Notes: generated by a model from the letters alone, not told the origin. Shown: positions 45,674-57,830, counted from the first letter of the stretch. The stretch: 64,000 nucleotides of DNA from Deltaproteobacteria bacterium (GCA_022710585.1 JAKLGV010000013.1:1-64000), one strand, 5' to 3'. Numbers and translations are program-made.

Positions 45674-47206
45674 CTAAAGCGACAATTTCAGACCGAGCAT
45701 TCCTTGATAATCCAGAATACTGCCGTACTCTGTATTTTTGTTACCTGCATTGATTATTCCTGAACCAAAAAGATCCCAGTGATCACCGAGTTGGTAGGAA
45801 AAGAGTCCGAAAAACTGTCCCGAACCATCATCGATATTCTGCGTCCAGCGCAACGTAATGGCTAACCGGTTTCTGATGTTAACCTGATAATATTGCAGCA
45901 TGGCGTAATTTCGTCGCAAAAATCTCAAGCCGGGATCCGTATTTTGAGACGACAGGTACTCCTGTAAGGAGTCAGCCAGTTCTTCTTTTTCGGAATCTGA
46001 TTCTGCGCTTTTCATTAACGAGTCGTATGCGTCAGCGGCTCTCTTCAGGGTAGAAAAGGAAAGGTTTGCTTCATCCCGGTCATAACCGGGACCGTTGTAC
46101 AAATACTCCAGGGTCAACGTGCCGCTGTTTAAGAACGTGTAGGCACCTCCCACTAAAATGGTCGGTGTGACGTCATCATCGTCTTGATGGACTTGCTGCA
46201 AAGACGCTCCGAAAAGCGATGAATCCGTGACGGGATACCAGGCATCGCTGCCATTTTGTACGCTGCTTTCCGTGTAAAGCAGCAATGCGTCTGAGGCTGT
46301 CCAGCCGCCAAAAAATCCGATTTTATTGGATTGACTGGAATCCTTTCGCGAATAGATTAAAGAGGCGTAACCGTTTATACCCGTGTAGTCGACTTTTAGA
46401 GCGTAGATTTTCTCAAAAGGTTCCGAATTGGGAAGAGAATTGCGGCCTTCATCGGTATTGACGATCAGAGATATCGACCAGTTTAAATGAGGTACAAACA
46501 AAATTCGGGCGAAATCCATTCCCTGAACTTCCATATAGTTATTACTGCGACCGTTGTCACTGAAAAAAGGATTGGATGGAGAATAAAGGAAGGAAGGTCC
46601 CCATTGCAGATTTTCCCTTCCATAAGATAAAAATAGTTTATTCCATGCTTTGACTCTGGCAATCCATTCGTTGACGTACCAGTCATCATTCCAGTCCGTA
46701 TCTCCGTCACGCATTCCTTCCTTCCAGATATTGTATTGAAACGTTGATCGGGGTTTGACGGAGAGATCCAGATAATTACTGTTAAAATAGAAATCCGGCC
46801 TTATTTCCGTATTGGTGACATAGTGAGGAATTTCAAGAAAATCATTATTGGGATTCCGGTTGGATTCAGCAGGATTCTGAGCGACTCCGTAAGCAAGAAT
46901 TCTTAAATCGGCGGAAAAGTAATTTTCCAATTTATGCCAAGACTTTTTATTTTCATTTTCGGGCATGACAATTTCGGTATTTTCTTTGCCAGAAAATAAT
47001 TCCTTGGAAATTTCTTCAGCAAGTGTAGAGCTTTCATAACCAGAGGTTTCTTCTTGCTGCGTTATATTAGAGGCTATAATATGTTGATTGCGATTCGTTC
47101 CGTCCTGAAGACTTTCGGACGCATCGGTTGAATTTGCTATGGCGAACAAAAGAGCCATGACAATACAGGCCATTGAAGTAATATTTTTATATAAGTTTTT
47201 CTTCAT
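45674..47206 (-). CDS. Outer-membrane beta-barrel protein
   Basis: This 510-residue protein has a signal peptide (KKNLYKNITSMACIVMALLFAIANSTDA), a low-complexity polar N-terminal region, and then alternating amphipathic strands such as LFLSYGRENLQWGPSF, GYASLIYSRKDSS and GTLTLEYLYNG. It ends in a terminal strand, GMLGLKLSL. This is typical of a porin-like outer-membrane protein of about 16-18 strands. It is six bases downstream of a LolA-like carrier gene, so the two form a unit, probably with an FtsX-type permease (27703-28944) in the ancestral arrangement. Confidence 0.75.
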   Translation of the reverse strand: MKKNLYKNITSMACIVMALLFAIANSTDASESLQDGTNRNQHIIASNITQQEETSGYESSTLAEEISKELFSGKENTEIVMPENENKKSWHKLENYFSADLRILAYGVAQNPAESNRNPNNDFLEIPHYVTNTEIRPDFYFNSNYLDLSVKPRSTFQYNIWKEGMRDGDTDWNDDWYVNEWIARVKAWNKLFLSYGRENLQWGPSFLYSPSNPFFSDNGRSNNYMEVQGMDFARILFVPHLNWSISLIVNTDEGRNSLPNSEPFEKIYALKVDYTGINGYASLIYSRKDSSQSNKIGFFGGWTASDALLLYTESSVQNGSDAWYPVTDSSLFGASLQQVHQDDDDVTPTILVGGAYTFLNSGTLTLEYLYNGPGYDRDEANLSFSTLKRAADAYDSLMKSAESDSEKEELADSLQEYLSSQNTDPGLRFLRRNYAMLQYYQVNIRNRLAITLRWTQNIDDGSGQFFGLFSYQLGDHWDLFGSGIINAGNKNTEYGSILDYQGMLGLKLSL

Positions 47207-47212
47207 ATCATC

Positions 47213-47971
47213 CTACTTGGTCAGTAAATTCACATTAAATAAAGCATCGGGGATTATTTTTTGCACAGGTTTGCTGTAATCAATAATCGTAAAATCATCT
47301 TTTATGATTGCACTTGTAATAATCGCTTTGGATATAAAATCCCGGGGCTTTCCATTTACGGTTATTTTGTTATTATATTCAAAAGTTGCTGACTTAAACA
47401 TTTTACCCGAAACGGTATAGAATTCACCTTTGACTCCCACAAGACGATCTTTCGATATCCAGTATTTGATGCGATCATAAGTGGTTCGTTTGTCCACCGC
47501 TTCCAGATTCATTAATGTGCAGTCCTCACCTTTAAGGATACTGTCCTGGGTACTAACGATCTTATAGTCACGGGTATAGTTCGTTGAAACAATATCACCA
47601 TTTACTGCTACACCAATCAATTTCTGCCGTGGTGATACCGGAACAGGTTTGGATAGTCCCGGATTGGCATACCACAAATTGCGATCCCTCATCAGTATTC
47701 TTTGACCCTTCACATTTGACGGCGCCAGCGTATCCAGAAAACAATTATAACCTTTTTCGCTCACTTTCATAACTCTATATTGCTTACGTCCCAATTCATT
47801 GGACTCCATGGTTACAGTAACTTCAACCCCTTCATAACTGCCGCGGGCTTCGTCGGCCTTTTCCAGCATTTCTTTTGGGCTCACTTGCGCTTGTGCGGTG
47901 AAAGTAAAAATCAAGATGAAAAAAATGAATTCCAGTATGAAAAGAAATTGTCTGTTGAATTTATGAACCAT
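47213..47971 (-). CDS. Outer-membrane lipoprotein-sorting (LolA-like) periplasmic protein
   Basis: This 252-residue protein has a signal peptide ending in TAQAQVS. The body SPKEMLEKADEARGSYEGVEV, LAPSNVKGQRILMRDRNLW and RIKYWISKDRLVGVKGEFYT matches the LolA-like family (Pfam 17131 type) often encoded with MacB/FtsX permeases. It would carry a lipid or lipoprotein across the periplasm; there is no lipobox Cys. GAGGAG precedes the ATG. Confidence 0.82.
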   Translation of the reverse strand: MVHKFNRQFLFILEFIFFILIFTFTAQAQVSPKEMLEKADEARGSYEGVEVTVTMESNELGRKQYRVMKVSEKGYNCFLDTLAPSNVKGQRILMRDRNLWYANPGLSKPVPVSPRQKLIGVAVNGDIVSTNYTRDYKIVSTQDSILKGEDCTLMNLEAVDKRTTYDRIKYWISKDRLVGVKGEFYTVSGKMFKSATFEYNNKITVNGKPRDFISKAIITSAIIKDDFTIIDYSKPVQKIIPDALFNVNLLTK

Positions 47972-47999
47972 AATATTCTCCTCAAAGATGTATTTTATT

Positions 48000-48457
48000 A
48001 AGAATACATTGATAATCCTATGCTTTGCAGGAAGTAAAGTTATGCGGCAACATAAACAGAATCATTAAAATTAATCAACAAAAAAAAATAGAGATTTGCG
48101 TAATGAATTTATCTAGTTGTTTGTTACTGACTGAGCTATCTGCTTGCAGAATGAATTACAATGCGGCGATGACGGATCCCGCATCGTTGCCAGACCTGCA
48201 TTTTCAATCGCTTCATGATTCTCGGCATGGCCTTCGCCACAGGTTTCAACTTTTATCCAAGCAGTGATTTTTCTGATCTTGCTGCAGTCTCCATTAAATT
48301 GTTTACTGTCATGGCTTTTCCTGCTATTCTTCTTTTGCTTTTTACCATCTGTGAACCTCCTGTTTGTTTTGAGGTTACTCGCGTATCCCTTTATACAACA
48401 GGCCTCCCGGATGGTTCTTTCGATTTTTTATTCTGATGTGAAAGATTCAGGTGATAA
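48000..48457. other. Intergenic stretch with a possible 31-codon gene
   Basis: About 460 bases between divergent genes. All long frames here are unconvincing except a short minus-strand ORF described separately. No repeat from elsewhere in the window was found in it. Confidence 0.4.
48253..48348 (-). CDS. Possible 31-residue basic peptide gene
   Basis: AGGAGG (48356-48361) lies seven bases before an ATG that opens 31 codons to a TAA: MVKSKRRIAGKAMTVNNL, then METAARSEKSLLG. The ideal ribosome site is the only support. It could be a true small protein, the start of a frameshifted gene (another open frame continues past the stop), or chance. Confidence 0.3.
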   Translation of the reverse strand: MVKSKRRIAGKAMTVNNLMETAARSEKSLLG

Positions 48458-50173
48458 ATGTTGACCACATTAAAGTTTCATCCCAGAATAAAGATATACG
48501 TTGTTTATCTCTTTTTGGTTGCGGTTACGCTGGCAATCTTCTGGCAGGTCCATCGGCATGAATTCGTCTATTTTGACGACGGCGTTTATGTAACACAAAA
48601 TCCCCATATTCAGTCCGGTCTGACCCTAAAAGGAATGATCTGGGCCTTCAGTACGACGTATGCTGAGTTCTGGCATCCGCTGACCTGGCTTTCACTGATG
48701 GCCGATTATCAGGTGCACGGACTTCATGCCGGCAGTTATCTTCTGACAAATCTTTTCCTGCATGTTTTGAGCGCTCTTCTGCTGTTCTGGCTTTTCAACC
48801 GCATGACCGGAGCCGTCTGGAAAAGTGCTTTTATCGCAGCTCTGTTCGCTCTTCACCCGCTGCGGGTGGAATCGGTGGCCTGGGTTGCTGAACGGAAAGA
48901 TGTTTTGAGCGCATTTTTCTGGATGCTGACTTTATGCCTTTACGTTTATTACACGGAAAAGCCGGCTCTCAGAAGGTATCTGCTGGTTCTTTTATGCTTT
49001 GCCTGTGGTCTCATGAGCAAACCCATTGTTGTGACGTTGCCGCTCGTTATAATTATCCTGGATTACTGGCCGCTGAACCGTCTTCAGGCCGACAGCCATC
49101 GTCCATCAGCAGCAAAAGTTGTGGGAATCATTCCATCGTGGCAGTTCAAGGAAAAGATACCTTTATTTATCCTTTCCGCCTTATTTTCTGTTGTGACCCT
49201 TTACGCCCAGGGGGGCAAGTCGGATGTCCATCCGTTGGCTTTAAGAATTGCGAATGCTCCTGTTTCTTTTATGACGTATCTGGAAAAAATATTCTGGCCC
49301 CGTGATATGGCGCTGATTTATACTTTTCCCGAGCATCTTCCGGTCTGGCAGGTTTCAGGGGCGGTGCTTCTGGTTATTTTGATTACGGCAGCGTTTATTT
49401 ATGCAATGAAGCGATTGCCGTATCTCCTGACCGGCTGGCTATGGTACGCGATAGCGATTCTACCCGTCATAGGAATCGTGACCATTGGTGATCCGATGGC
49501 CGATCGCTACCTTTATCTGCCGTCTATCGGCGTTTCCGTGATGATGGCCTGGGGTATTCCTGTTTTGTTTCCCCGTGAAAACTCACGCCGAATGATTTTA
49601 TTCCCGATGGCCATCGTCTTTTTGGCAATACTGTCCATGATCACGTGGAAACAGTGCGGCTACTGGAAAAACAATGAATCTCTCTCCAATCATGCTTTTC
49701 AGGTAACCAGGAATAACGCTCTTCTCATCATGATGCATAATAATCTGGCGACGTCTCTGGATAATGAAGGCAAAGTGATAGAGGCGATTGATCATTATAG
49801 CGAGGCGATCCGCCTGAAGCCCGATTATGCCTATGCCTACAACAAGCGCGCAACACTTTACGGAAAAATCGGCCAGTACCGGCAGGCCATTGATGATTAT
49901 AGTGAAGCGATCCTAATTCAGCCCGATTATGCATTAGCCTACAACAACAGAGGCAATACCTATGTGGGGCTTGGGCAGTACCAAATGGCCATTGAAGACT
50001 ACAATGAAGCCATTCGTCTGAAGCCCGATTATGCGTATGCCTACAACAATCGTGGATTCGTTTATTTAAAAAACGGCAATAATGAACTGGGGTGCCGTGA
50101 TGTACAAAGAGCGTGTGAGTTAGGATTCTGCAACAGGTATATGGCGGCAAAAAATCAGGGAATCTGCCGTTGA
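48458..50173 (+). CDS. TMTC-like multispanning membrane protein with C-terminal TPRs
   Basis: This 571-residue protein has about ten membrane helices (residues 10-430). Its first loop contains FDDGVYVTQNPHI, an Asp-Asp motif like that of GT-C O-mannosyltransferases, and FALHPLRVESVAWVAERKDVLS is diagnostic of TMTC-like bacterial proteins. Residues 440-560 hold three tetratricopeptide repeats (AYNNRGNTYVGLGQYQMAIE type). Known TMTC proteins are O-mannosyltransferases; bacterial homologues are uncharacterised, so glycosyl transfer from a polyprenyl donor is inference. AGGTGA precedes the ATG. Confidence 0.78.
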   Translation: MLTTLKFHPRIKIYVVYLFLVAVTLAIFWQVHRHEFVYFDDGVYVTQNPHIQSGLTLKGMIWAFSTTYAEFWHPLTWLSLMADYQVHGLHAGSYLLTNLFLHVLSALLLFWLFNRMTGAVWKSAFIAALFALHPLRVESVAWVAERKDVLSAFFWMLTLCLYVYYTEKPALRRYLLVLLCFACGLMSKPIVVTLPLVIIILDYWPLNRLQADSHRPSAAKVVGIIPSWQFKEKIPLFILSALFSVVTLYAQGGKSDVHPLALRIANAPVSFMTYLEKIFWPRDMALIYTFPEHLPVWQVSGAVLLVILITAAFIYAMKRLPYLLTGWLWYAIAILPVIGIVTIGDPMADRYLYLPSIGVSVMMAWGIPVLFPRENSRRMILFPMAIVFLAILSMITWKQCGYWKNNESLSNHAFQVTRNNALLIMMHNNLATSLDNEGKVIEAIDHYSEAIRLKPDYAYAYNKRATLYGKIGQYRQAIDDYSEAILIQPDYALAYNNRGNTYVGLGQYQMAIEDYNEAIRLKPDYAYAYNNRGFVYLKNGNNELGCRDVQRACELGFCNRYMAAKNQGICR

Positions 50174-50231
50174 TTAGATGAGAGATTACGACATCAAAAC
50201 GAGTTCATACGAATGACAGAAAAAGTGGAAA

Positions 50232-51053
50232 ATGATTAATGTCAGAGAAGCATATTCAGTAAAGCTTTTTTATATGGGACGATCCCCCATGGGGTTTCTT
50301 TTGTATCCGGTTTACGCGTTTCTGGTGGGTGATACGCTGATTGATACGGGCACTAATCGGGCTGATCATGAATTTATATCCGCCTTAAAAGGCAGAGCCG
50401 TCGCCAGAATTATCAACACACACCATCATGAGGACCACATCGGCAACAATGCCGGAGTTCAGGCGATGTTCGGGATCCCGATTTACGCGCACGCGTTGAC
50501 GCTGCCCTATCTCGATAATCCGCGTCTGAATAAGTTGCGCCTTTATCAGAGAGTAGTCTGGGATTGGCCCAAGCCATCCAAAGGGACGGCGATCGGTTCC
50601 TCTTTGGACGCGGCAGCTTATCACTTTGAGGTCATTCATTCGCCGGGGCATACCGATGATCATATCTGTCTATATGAGCCGGAAAGAAAATGGCTCTTTA
50701 CCGGGGATCTTTTTTGCGGAACAGCTTTTATCTACCTCAGACAGGACGAAAATTATCTGCAGATTCTGGATACGCTGAAAAAACTGGCCGCCCTGGACAT
50801 TAACGTCGTGTTCTGCAATCTCAAGGGCGCGGTCGAAAACGGCCGTGAGGCTTTGCTGAAAAAGATTTTCAGAATGGAAAAGCTGCGCGATGATGTTCTG
50901 AAACTGCGCGATCAGGGACTGACAGCTTCAAAAGTAAGAGAAAAATTATTGGGGAAAGAAGACTCGTGGAACCTGATCACCGGCGGGCATTACTCCAAAC
51001 AAAACACGGTGGACAGCATCCTGTTCGGCAAAAGACCGGATGAAAAGCAATAG
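50232..51053 (+). CDS. MBL-fold metallo-hydrolase
   Basis: This 273-residue protein has the zinc motif THHHEDHIG near residue 60, the third ligand in HSPGHTDDH near 138 and the bridging Asp in FTGDLF near 158. It has no signal peptide. The pattern resembles glyoxalase II-like or hydroxyacyl-thioester hydrolases rather than beta-lactamases. A C-terminal extension of about 60 residues is helical. The substrate is unknown. It converges on the acyl-CoA synthetase gene. Confidence 0.8.
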   Translation: MINVREAYSVKLFYMGRSPMGFLLYPVYAFLVGDTLIDTGTNRADHEFISALKGRAVARIINTHHHEDHIGNNAGVQAMFGIPIYAHALTLPYLDNPRLNKLRLYQRVVWDWPKPSKGTAIGSSLDAAAYHFEVIHSPGHTDDHICLYEPERKWLFTGDLFCGTAFIYLRQDENYLQILDTLKKLAALDINVVFCNLKGAVENGREALLKKIFRMEKLRDDVLKLRDQGLTASKVREKLLGKEDSWNLITGGHYSKQNTVDSILFGKRPDEKQ

Positions 51054-51097
51054 GCGTGCCCGTTGGACATGTCTATTGCTTTATTTCGGATGAAAAA

Positions 51098-52906
51098 TTA
51101 TTTATAAAGAGCTTCAATCTGATCATTGAACATTTTCAGCACAACGTTTCGCTTCAGCTTCATGGTCTGGGTGAGCGTTCCATTGTCCAGGCTGAACGGT
51201 TCGTCCAGCAGCAAAAACTTTTTAGGGATTTCATAGCCGCCGAATTTGCCCTTTAGATGTTTTGTGATTTCCTCGCTGAACATGTCGATAATATCCTGCC
51301 GCTTCACCAGCGTTTTAATATCCTGCGGCAATCCTTTTTCTTTAGCGTATTCCAGGAGAACTTCGAAATCGGGGACGACCAGGCAAACATTATAGGGGCG
51401 GTTCAGACCGTAAATCAGAGCCTGCTGGACAAAATGAATCAGGCAGATTTCTTCTTCCAACGCGACGGGAAATACAAATTTTCCATTTTCCAGTTTGTAC
51501 TGTTCCTTGATGCGGCCGGTGATAAACAGGAAACCGTCTTTATCCAGACGGCCGCGGTCTCCGGTGCGCAATCCGCCGTCCGGCGTCATAATCGCTTTGG
51601 TGTCTTCGGGGCGGTTGTGATAACCTTTCATGACATTAGGACCGTAAATAATCACTTCACCATCAGTTGCGCCTTCTTCGACAACGGATGGATCAATGAC
51701 AATCTTGACTTTTTCAATGGCCTTGCCAACGCTACCCAGACGGTAGTCAAACGAAGCGTTCATGGCGGCGGCAGGCGAGGTTTCCGTCAATCCGTAGCAG
51801 TCATAGACAGGAATGCCGATATCAAAGAAGAAGTTGGCGATTTCAGGATTCATGGCGGCGCTGGCGGTCATGGAACCCTGTAATCTTCCGCCCAGGCGCT
51901 CTCGGATTTTCTGAAAGACAATTTTATCCGCAATTTTAAATTTGAGATTCGTCATCAGGCAGGTTTTGCCTTCGGCAGCCAGTTCACGTTTTCTCTTGGC
52001 CGCGTTCACGCCCATGACAAAGAGCGTTTTAGGCAGTCCGCCTTCCTTATTCATTTTTGTCCACAAACCATCGTAGATCCGGTTGAAAACCCGGGGGACA
52101 GCAACAAGCCAGGTGGGTTTGACGGCAACGATGTCATTAACAATGGTTTGGGGGCTTTCCACCAGCCCCATGGCGCCGCCTTTCAGGATAACCGCGAAAA
52201 GCTCGCCGCTTTGACCATAGGAGTGAGCCCAGGGGAGGATGGCGAGCGTCAGGGCGTCTTTCCCGTCATTCTTAAAGAGCTCGGGATACATTTTGCAGCC
52301 GGCCAGAGAGTTACTGCTGAAATTTCCATGCGAGAGAAGAACGCCTTTCGGATTACCGGTCGTGCCCGATGTGTAGATCAGTTCGGCAATGTCGTCCGGT
52401 GTTGGGATCTGAGGTGCAACAGGTTTGGCCGCTCCTTTCTTCTCGAGTGCCGCCATGGAATTTTCTCCCTCGGCATCAATGACAAAAATATGCTTGAGGG
52501 TTCCAATTTCTTTGGGGAAGTCCTTTATTTTTTCGTAAATTTCCGGTTTGGAAACAAAAAGAACTTTGGTCTGGCTGTCGGCGATAATGTATTTCCAGAT
52601 CTTTACAAGCTCCGCTTCATACATGGGAACAAAACGGGCCAGCCTTCCCCATGTGGCAAACGCGCAGACAGGCCATTCAAAGCGATTATTGGCGATGATG
52701 CCGACGGCGTCATCTTTATCCACTCCCAGTTGAGCAAGTCCGGCGCGCAGATTTTTAATTCGGACATCGATTTCCCGATATGTGATCCATTCGTAAACGC
52801 CGTTTTTGTTTTTTGTGCCGAAAAGACGCCTGTCCGCGAATTTCGACGCGCTTTGTTCCCACCAGTCAACAAGATTATCCGGCTTGTCCAATGTCCATGT
52901 GTGCAT
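51098..52906 (-). CDS. Long-chain acyl-CoA synthetase (AMP-forming)
   Basis: This 602-residue enzyme has the P-loop-like motif YTSGTTGNPKG near residue 180, YGLTETSPA near 378, the adenylate motif LRTGDRGRLDKDGFLFITGR near 448-467 and a Lys near 585 in the C-terminal lid. It activates fatty acids with ATP and CoA. Length and motifs match the FAA1/FadD15-type branch. AAGGAG precedes the ATG. It is a single-gene unit here. Confidence 0.9.
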   Translation of the reverse strand: MHTWTLDKPDNLVDWWEQSASKFADRRLFGTKNKNGVYEWITYREIDVRIKNLRAGLAQLGVDKDDAVGIIANNRFEWPVCAFATWGRLARFVPMYEAELVKIWKYIIADSQTKVLFVSKPEIYEKIKDFPKEIGTLKHIFVIDAEGENSMAALEKKGAAKPVAPQIPTPDDIAELIYTSGTTGNPKGVLLSHGNFSSNSLAGCKMYPELFKNDGKDALTLAILPWAHSYGQSGELFAVILKGGAMGLVESPQTIVNDIVAVKPTWLVAVPRVFNRIYDGLWTKMNKEGGLPKTLFVMGVNAAKRKRELAAEGKTCLMTNLKFKIADKIVFQKIRERLGGRLQGSMTASAAMNPEIANFFFDIGIPVYDCYGLTETSPAAAMNASFDYRLGSVGKAIEKVKIVIDPSVVEEGATDGEVIIYGPNVMKGYHNRPEDTKAIMTPDGGLRTGDRGRLDKDGFLFITGRIKEQYKLENGKFVFPVALEEEICLIHFVQQALIYGLNRPYNVCLVVPDFEVLLEYAKEKGLPQDIKTLVKRQDIIDMFSEEITKHLKGKFGGYEIPKKFLLLDEPFSLDNGTLTQTMKLKRNVVLKMFNDQIEALYK

Positions 52907-53309
52907 AACAAATTACTCCTTGTGTTTTATAGTCGCGCAAACATTTCATTCCCGCGGTTCTTGTGAAACGGTTTAATCCTTGCGTGTTTGACCTTCAATC
53001 TAAGATATTTTACAAATAAATTCAATCTAAAGTCGCCATAAAATAAATCACCGTAAATACTGAATGATTAATGCCTTCCGGGTTGACGTTTCCGGAAAAA
53101 GAGTTATAATAACTGAAAATAAGCTATTGATTGGCGCTTGATGAGTCGGATATTCTTCCCGTGAGTCTGTTGGTTCAACAAAAAGATGTTCAGGGCGTTG
53201 TGTTGTTTGGATTTGATCCTTTTTTGGTTTTAAGTTTTATAATGATCAGCCAAAAAAGCGGCGTTTAATGTTCATTTCTTTAAACCCATAACAGGAAAGG
53301 AGAAAGTCT
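52907..53309. other. Intergenic region containing the dodecin promoter
   Basis: About 400 bases. Apart from a near-consensus promoter at 53083-53110 and a weaker one at 53213-53243 (TTGATC, 19 bases, TATAAT), I see no gene. Confidence 0.5.
53083..53110 (+). promoter_or_regulatory. Sigma-70 promoter upstream of dodecin
   Basis: TTGACG (53083-53088), 16-base spacer, TATAAT (53105-53110). It would give a leader of about 190 bases before the dodecin start. Confidence 0.6.
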
Positions 53310-53516
53310 ATGAGCGTCTATAAAGTGATTGAAATTATCGGAGCCAGTTCAAAATCATGGGACGACGCAGCCAAAAAAGCTGTGGAAACATCCGCCAAGA
53401 GTTTGAAAGACCTGAGGGTTGCCGAAGTCAAGGAACTGGACATGAGAGTTGAAAAAGGCAAAGTCGTGGAATACCGGGTAAAACTGAGAGTATCCTTCAA
53501 GTACATCCCGGCATAA
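53310..53516 (+). CDS. Dodecin
   Basis: This 68-residue protein starts MSVYKVIEIIGASSKSWDDA and continues AVKKAVETSAKSLKDLRVAEV in the dodecin pattern, with the C-terminal strand VEYRVKLRVSFKY. Dodecins form dodecamers that store and buffer flavins in the cytosol. AAAGGAG precedes the ATG. Confidence 0.92.
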   Translation: MSVYKVIEIIGASSKSWDDAAKKAVETSAKSLKDLRVAEVKELDMRVEKGKVVEYRVKLRVSFKYIPA

Positions 53517-53550
53517 GCATGATCAAAATTAACCGGACAATACCATGAAC

Positions 53551-53586
53551 CCATTGCGGCGGTTGGATGGCCTGCCGCCGCAATGG
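53551..53586. terminator. 12-base-pair hairpin after dodecin
   Basis: CCATTGCGGCGG and CCGCCGCAATGG are perfect complements around a 12-base loop. No T-run follows on the plus strand, so it may be a stabilising or weak terminator hairpin. Confidence 0.55.
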
Positions 53587-53738
53587 AAAATTAAGAAGCT
53601 TAAGAAAGCGGATATCGTTCCCCAATATCTTATTGACACCCGCAATCCTTCTTTATATAACCACGACACGTCAATTTTCATAAACACAGCTTTATTCTTG
53701 AATAACTTCATACCTTAAGCATCATATCAGGAGGCCGG

Positions 53739-54734
53739 ATGAAGAGATTGATTGTCGCGTTTATCGTTTTATTATTGTTGGTACCCGCAGGGGGAGCCGT
53801 TGCCGCCGGCGGTCACTGGATAAAAATAAAGGATCATGACGGCATTAAATCGTATGAGCGCACCGTGCCGGGAACGGATCTCAAGGAATTTATGGCCGTG
53901 ACGACCATTGATGCCAGAATGGAAGTCATCGGCGAAGTTCTGCGGGATGTCTCGGTGTACCCCCGCTGGATTACCGACTGTGCCGAAGCCGTCATGAAAA
54001 AAAAATATGACCGCAATACGTTTGTCCTGTATCTGATTTTAAATCCCCCTTTGATTGAAAAGCGGGATATCGTCCTGAAGGATGAAACCCTCTACGATTA
54101 TGAAAACGGCAACGCCGTGATCAAATTTTTCTGCACTCATGAAGTGAATGTTCCCGTCGAGAAAAACCGCACACGGGTCACTGAAATGAACGGCTTATAC
54201 AAAATGGAATATCTCGGAAGAAATAGGACAAAATTCATCTATAAACTGAGGGTGGATCCCTCCGGCAGCATTCCCAAAAAATTGGCTTACGCGGTCATGA
54301 AGAAGTATCCGCACGATACGCTGAAAAAATTGAAGCAGATCGTCGGTGAAAAAAAATACAGCGATGCGGCCAGAGGATCGATTGAAGAACGGGAAATCAA
54401 CCGGCGCGCGTCAGATGAGCTTGTCGTGAAAAAGATATTCGGCAATAATATTTTGAGGGCGGTGGAAAATAAACCCGCCCTGGAGTCCATTATCGCGGCC
54501 GAGAATGAAAACTTTAGAAACATCGCCGCGTCCGGCGGTGCTTATGAGACCATTCACCGGGCAACCCGGGATATCCTGATGAAGTATATTGCAAAAGTAA
54601 TCGAGGATAAAACGAAGATTGAGCAGATGAAAAACAACCGCCGGATGAACGGGGAGATTACGGATTTGATAACGACTTTCAGCGAGGCGAGCGGGGACAC
54701 GGTCGACAGCATCGCCGCCCGCTATAGCAAGTAA
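53739..54734 (+). CDS. START-domain periplasmic protein
   Basis: This 331-residue protein has a signal peptide (LIVAFIVLLLLVPAGGAVA). Residues 25-205 form a START/SRPBCC-like lipid-binding fold with the typical WIKIKDHDGIKSYERTVPG, VSVYPRWITDC and KRDIVL segments. A charged helical C-terminal region of about 120 residues follows, without a recognised domain. It may bind or move a lipid in the periplasm. AGGAGG precedes the ATG. Confidence 0.75.
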   Translation: MKRLIVAFIVLLLLVPAGGAVAAGGHWIKIKDHDGIKSYERTVPGTDLKEFMAVTTIDARMEVIGEVLRDVSVYPRWITDCAEAVMKKKYDRNTFVLYLILNPPLIEKRDIVLKDETLYDYENGNAVIKFFCTHEVNVPVEKNRTRVTEMNGLYKMEYLGRNRTKFIYKLRVDPSGSIPKKLAYAVMKKYPHDTLKKLKQIVGEKKYSDAARGSIEEREINRRASDELVVKKIFGNNILRAVENKPALESIIAAENENFRNIAASGGAYETIHRATRDILMKYIAKVIEDKTKIEQMKNNRRMNGEITDLITTFSEASGDTVDSIAARYSK

Positions 54735-54841
54735 GCGAAGCGCGATGCAGATCGTGCTTCTAAAATTTCGGCAGAAGGTATTTACAAGGCGTTGTGAAGT
54801 GATTATATTTCGAACACGTATGAAACTTTGATGAGGCAGAA

Positions 54842-55282
54842 ATGACTTACGTAAAAATCAGATTTGGCAGCAGTTTTGAAGATGAATTTCAGAAAGTGGT
54901 CGATGAAGTCTTTCATCTGGTGAGACCGGCTTTCCGGAATTACGAATGCATCTGGCGTCCCAATATTGATGTGTATGAATCGGCGGATGAAGTGATCGTG
55001 CTGGCGGACATGGCCGGGCTCAACAAGGAGGAACTGCATATTGAAGTCGATCGTAAAAAAGTGAAAATCGCCGGTGTCCGCAAGGTGATTCAGATTTTGG
55101 AGAATGCCCGCTACTGTCAGGCGGAGATTCCCCACGGTCACTTTGAAAGACAGGTGATTCTGCCTGCTGCTGTGGAAGCGCAATCCGCGGCCGCTTCCTA
55201 CGCGGACGGCATCCTGATGATCCGGATGAGCAAATTGCCGCTGATGAAGACGCATCGCGTGGCCATTAATACATCGAAATAG
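54842..55282 (+). CDS. Hsp20/alpha-crystallin small heat-shock protein
   Basis: This 146-residue protein has the alpha-crystallin domain from about residue 38: PNIDVYESADEVIVLADMAGL, LHIEVDRKKVKIAG, and the closing ASYADGILMIRMSK, where A-x-x-x-n-G-V-L is conserved. It holds unfolded proteins in the cytosol. It sits 35 bases upstream of lon on the same strand, so the two probably form a proteostasis operon. Confidence 0.88.
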   Translation: MTYVKIRFGSSFEDEFQKVVDEVFHLVRPAFRNYECIWRPNIDVYESADEVIVLADMAGLNKEELHIEVDRKKVKIAGVRKVIQILENARYCQAEIPHGHFERQVILPAAVEAQSAAASYADGILMIRMSKLPLMKTHRVAINTSK

Positions 55283-55317
55283 CGGATTGATTATTTATCA
55301 TATGACGGAGGTCGAGA

Positions 55318-57783
<2,466 letters not shown>

Positions 57784-57830
57784 AGAAGCTTTCATCAGGC
57801 TTTAAAGAGAATGTTATTCCAGGATGCGTC

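Noticed and set aside
52148..52966. Plus-strand frame of 272 codons opposite the acyl-CoA synthetase
   Set aside because: Shadow of a well-supported minus-strand gene; its product has no recognisable motif.
54735..54841. Sigma-32 heat-shock promoter before hsp20
   Set aside because: I found no CTTGAA with a correctly spaced CCCCAT-like element.
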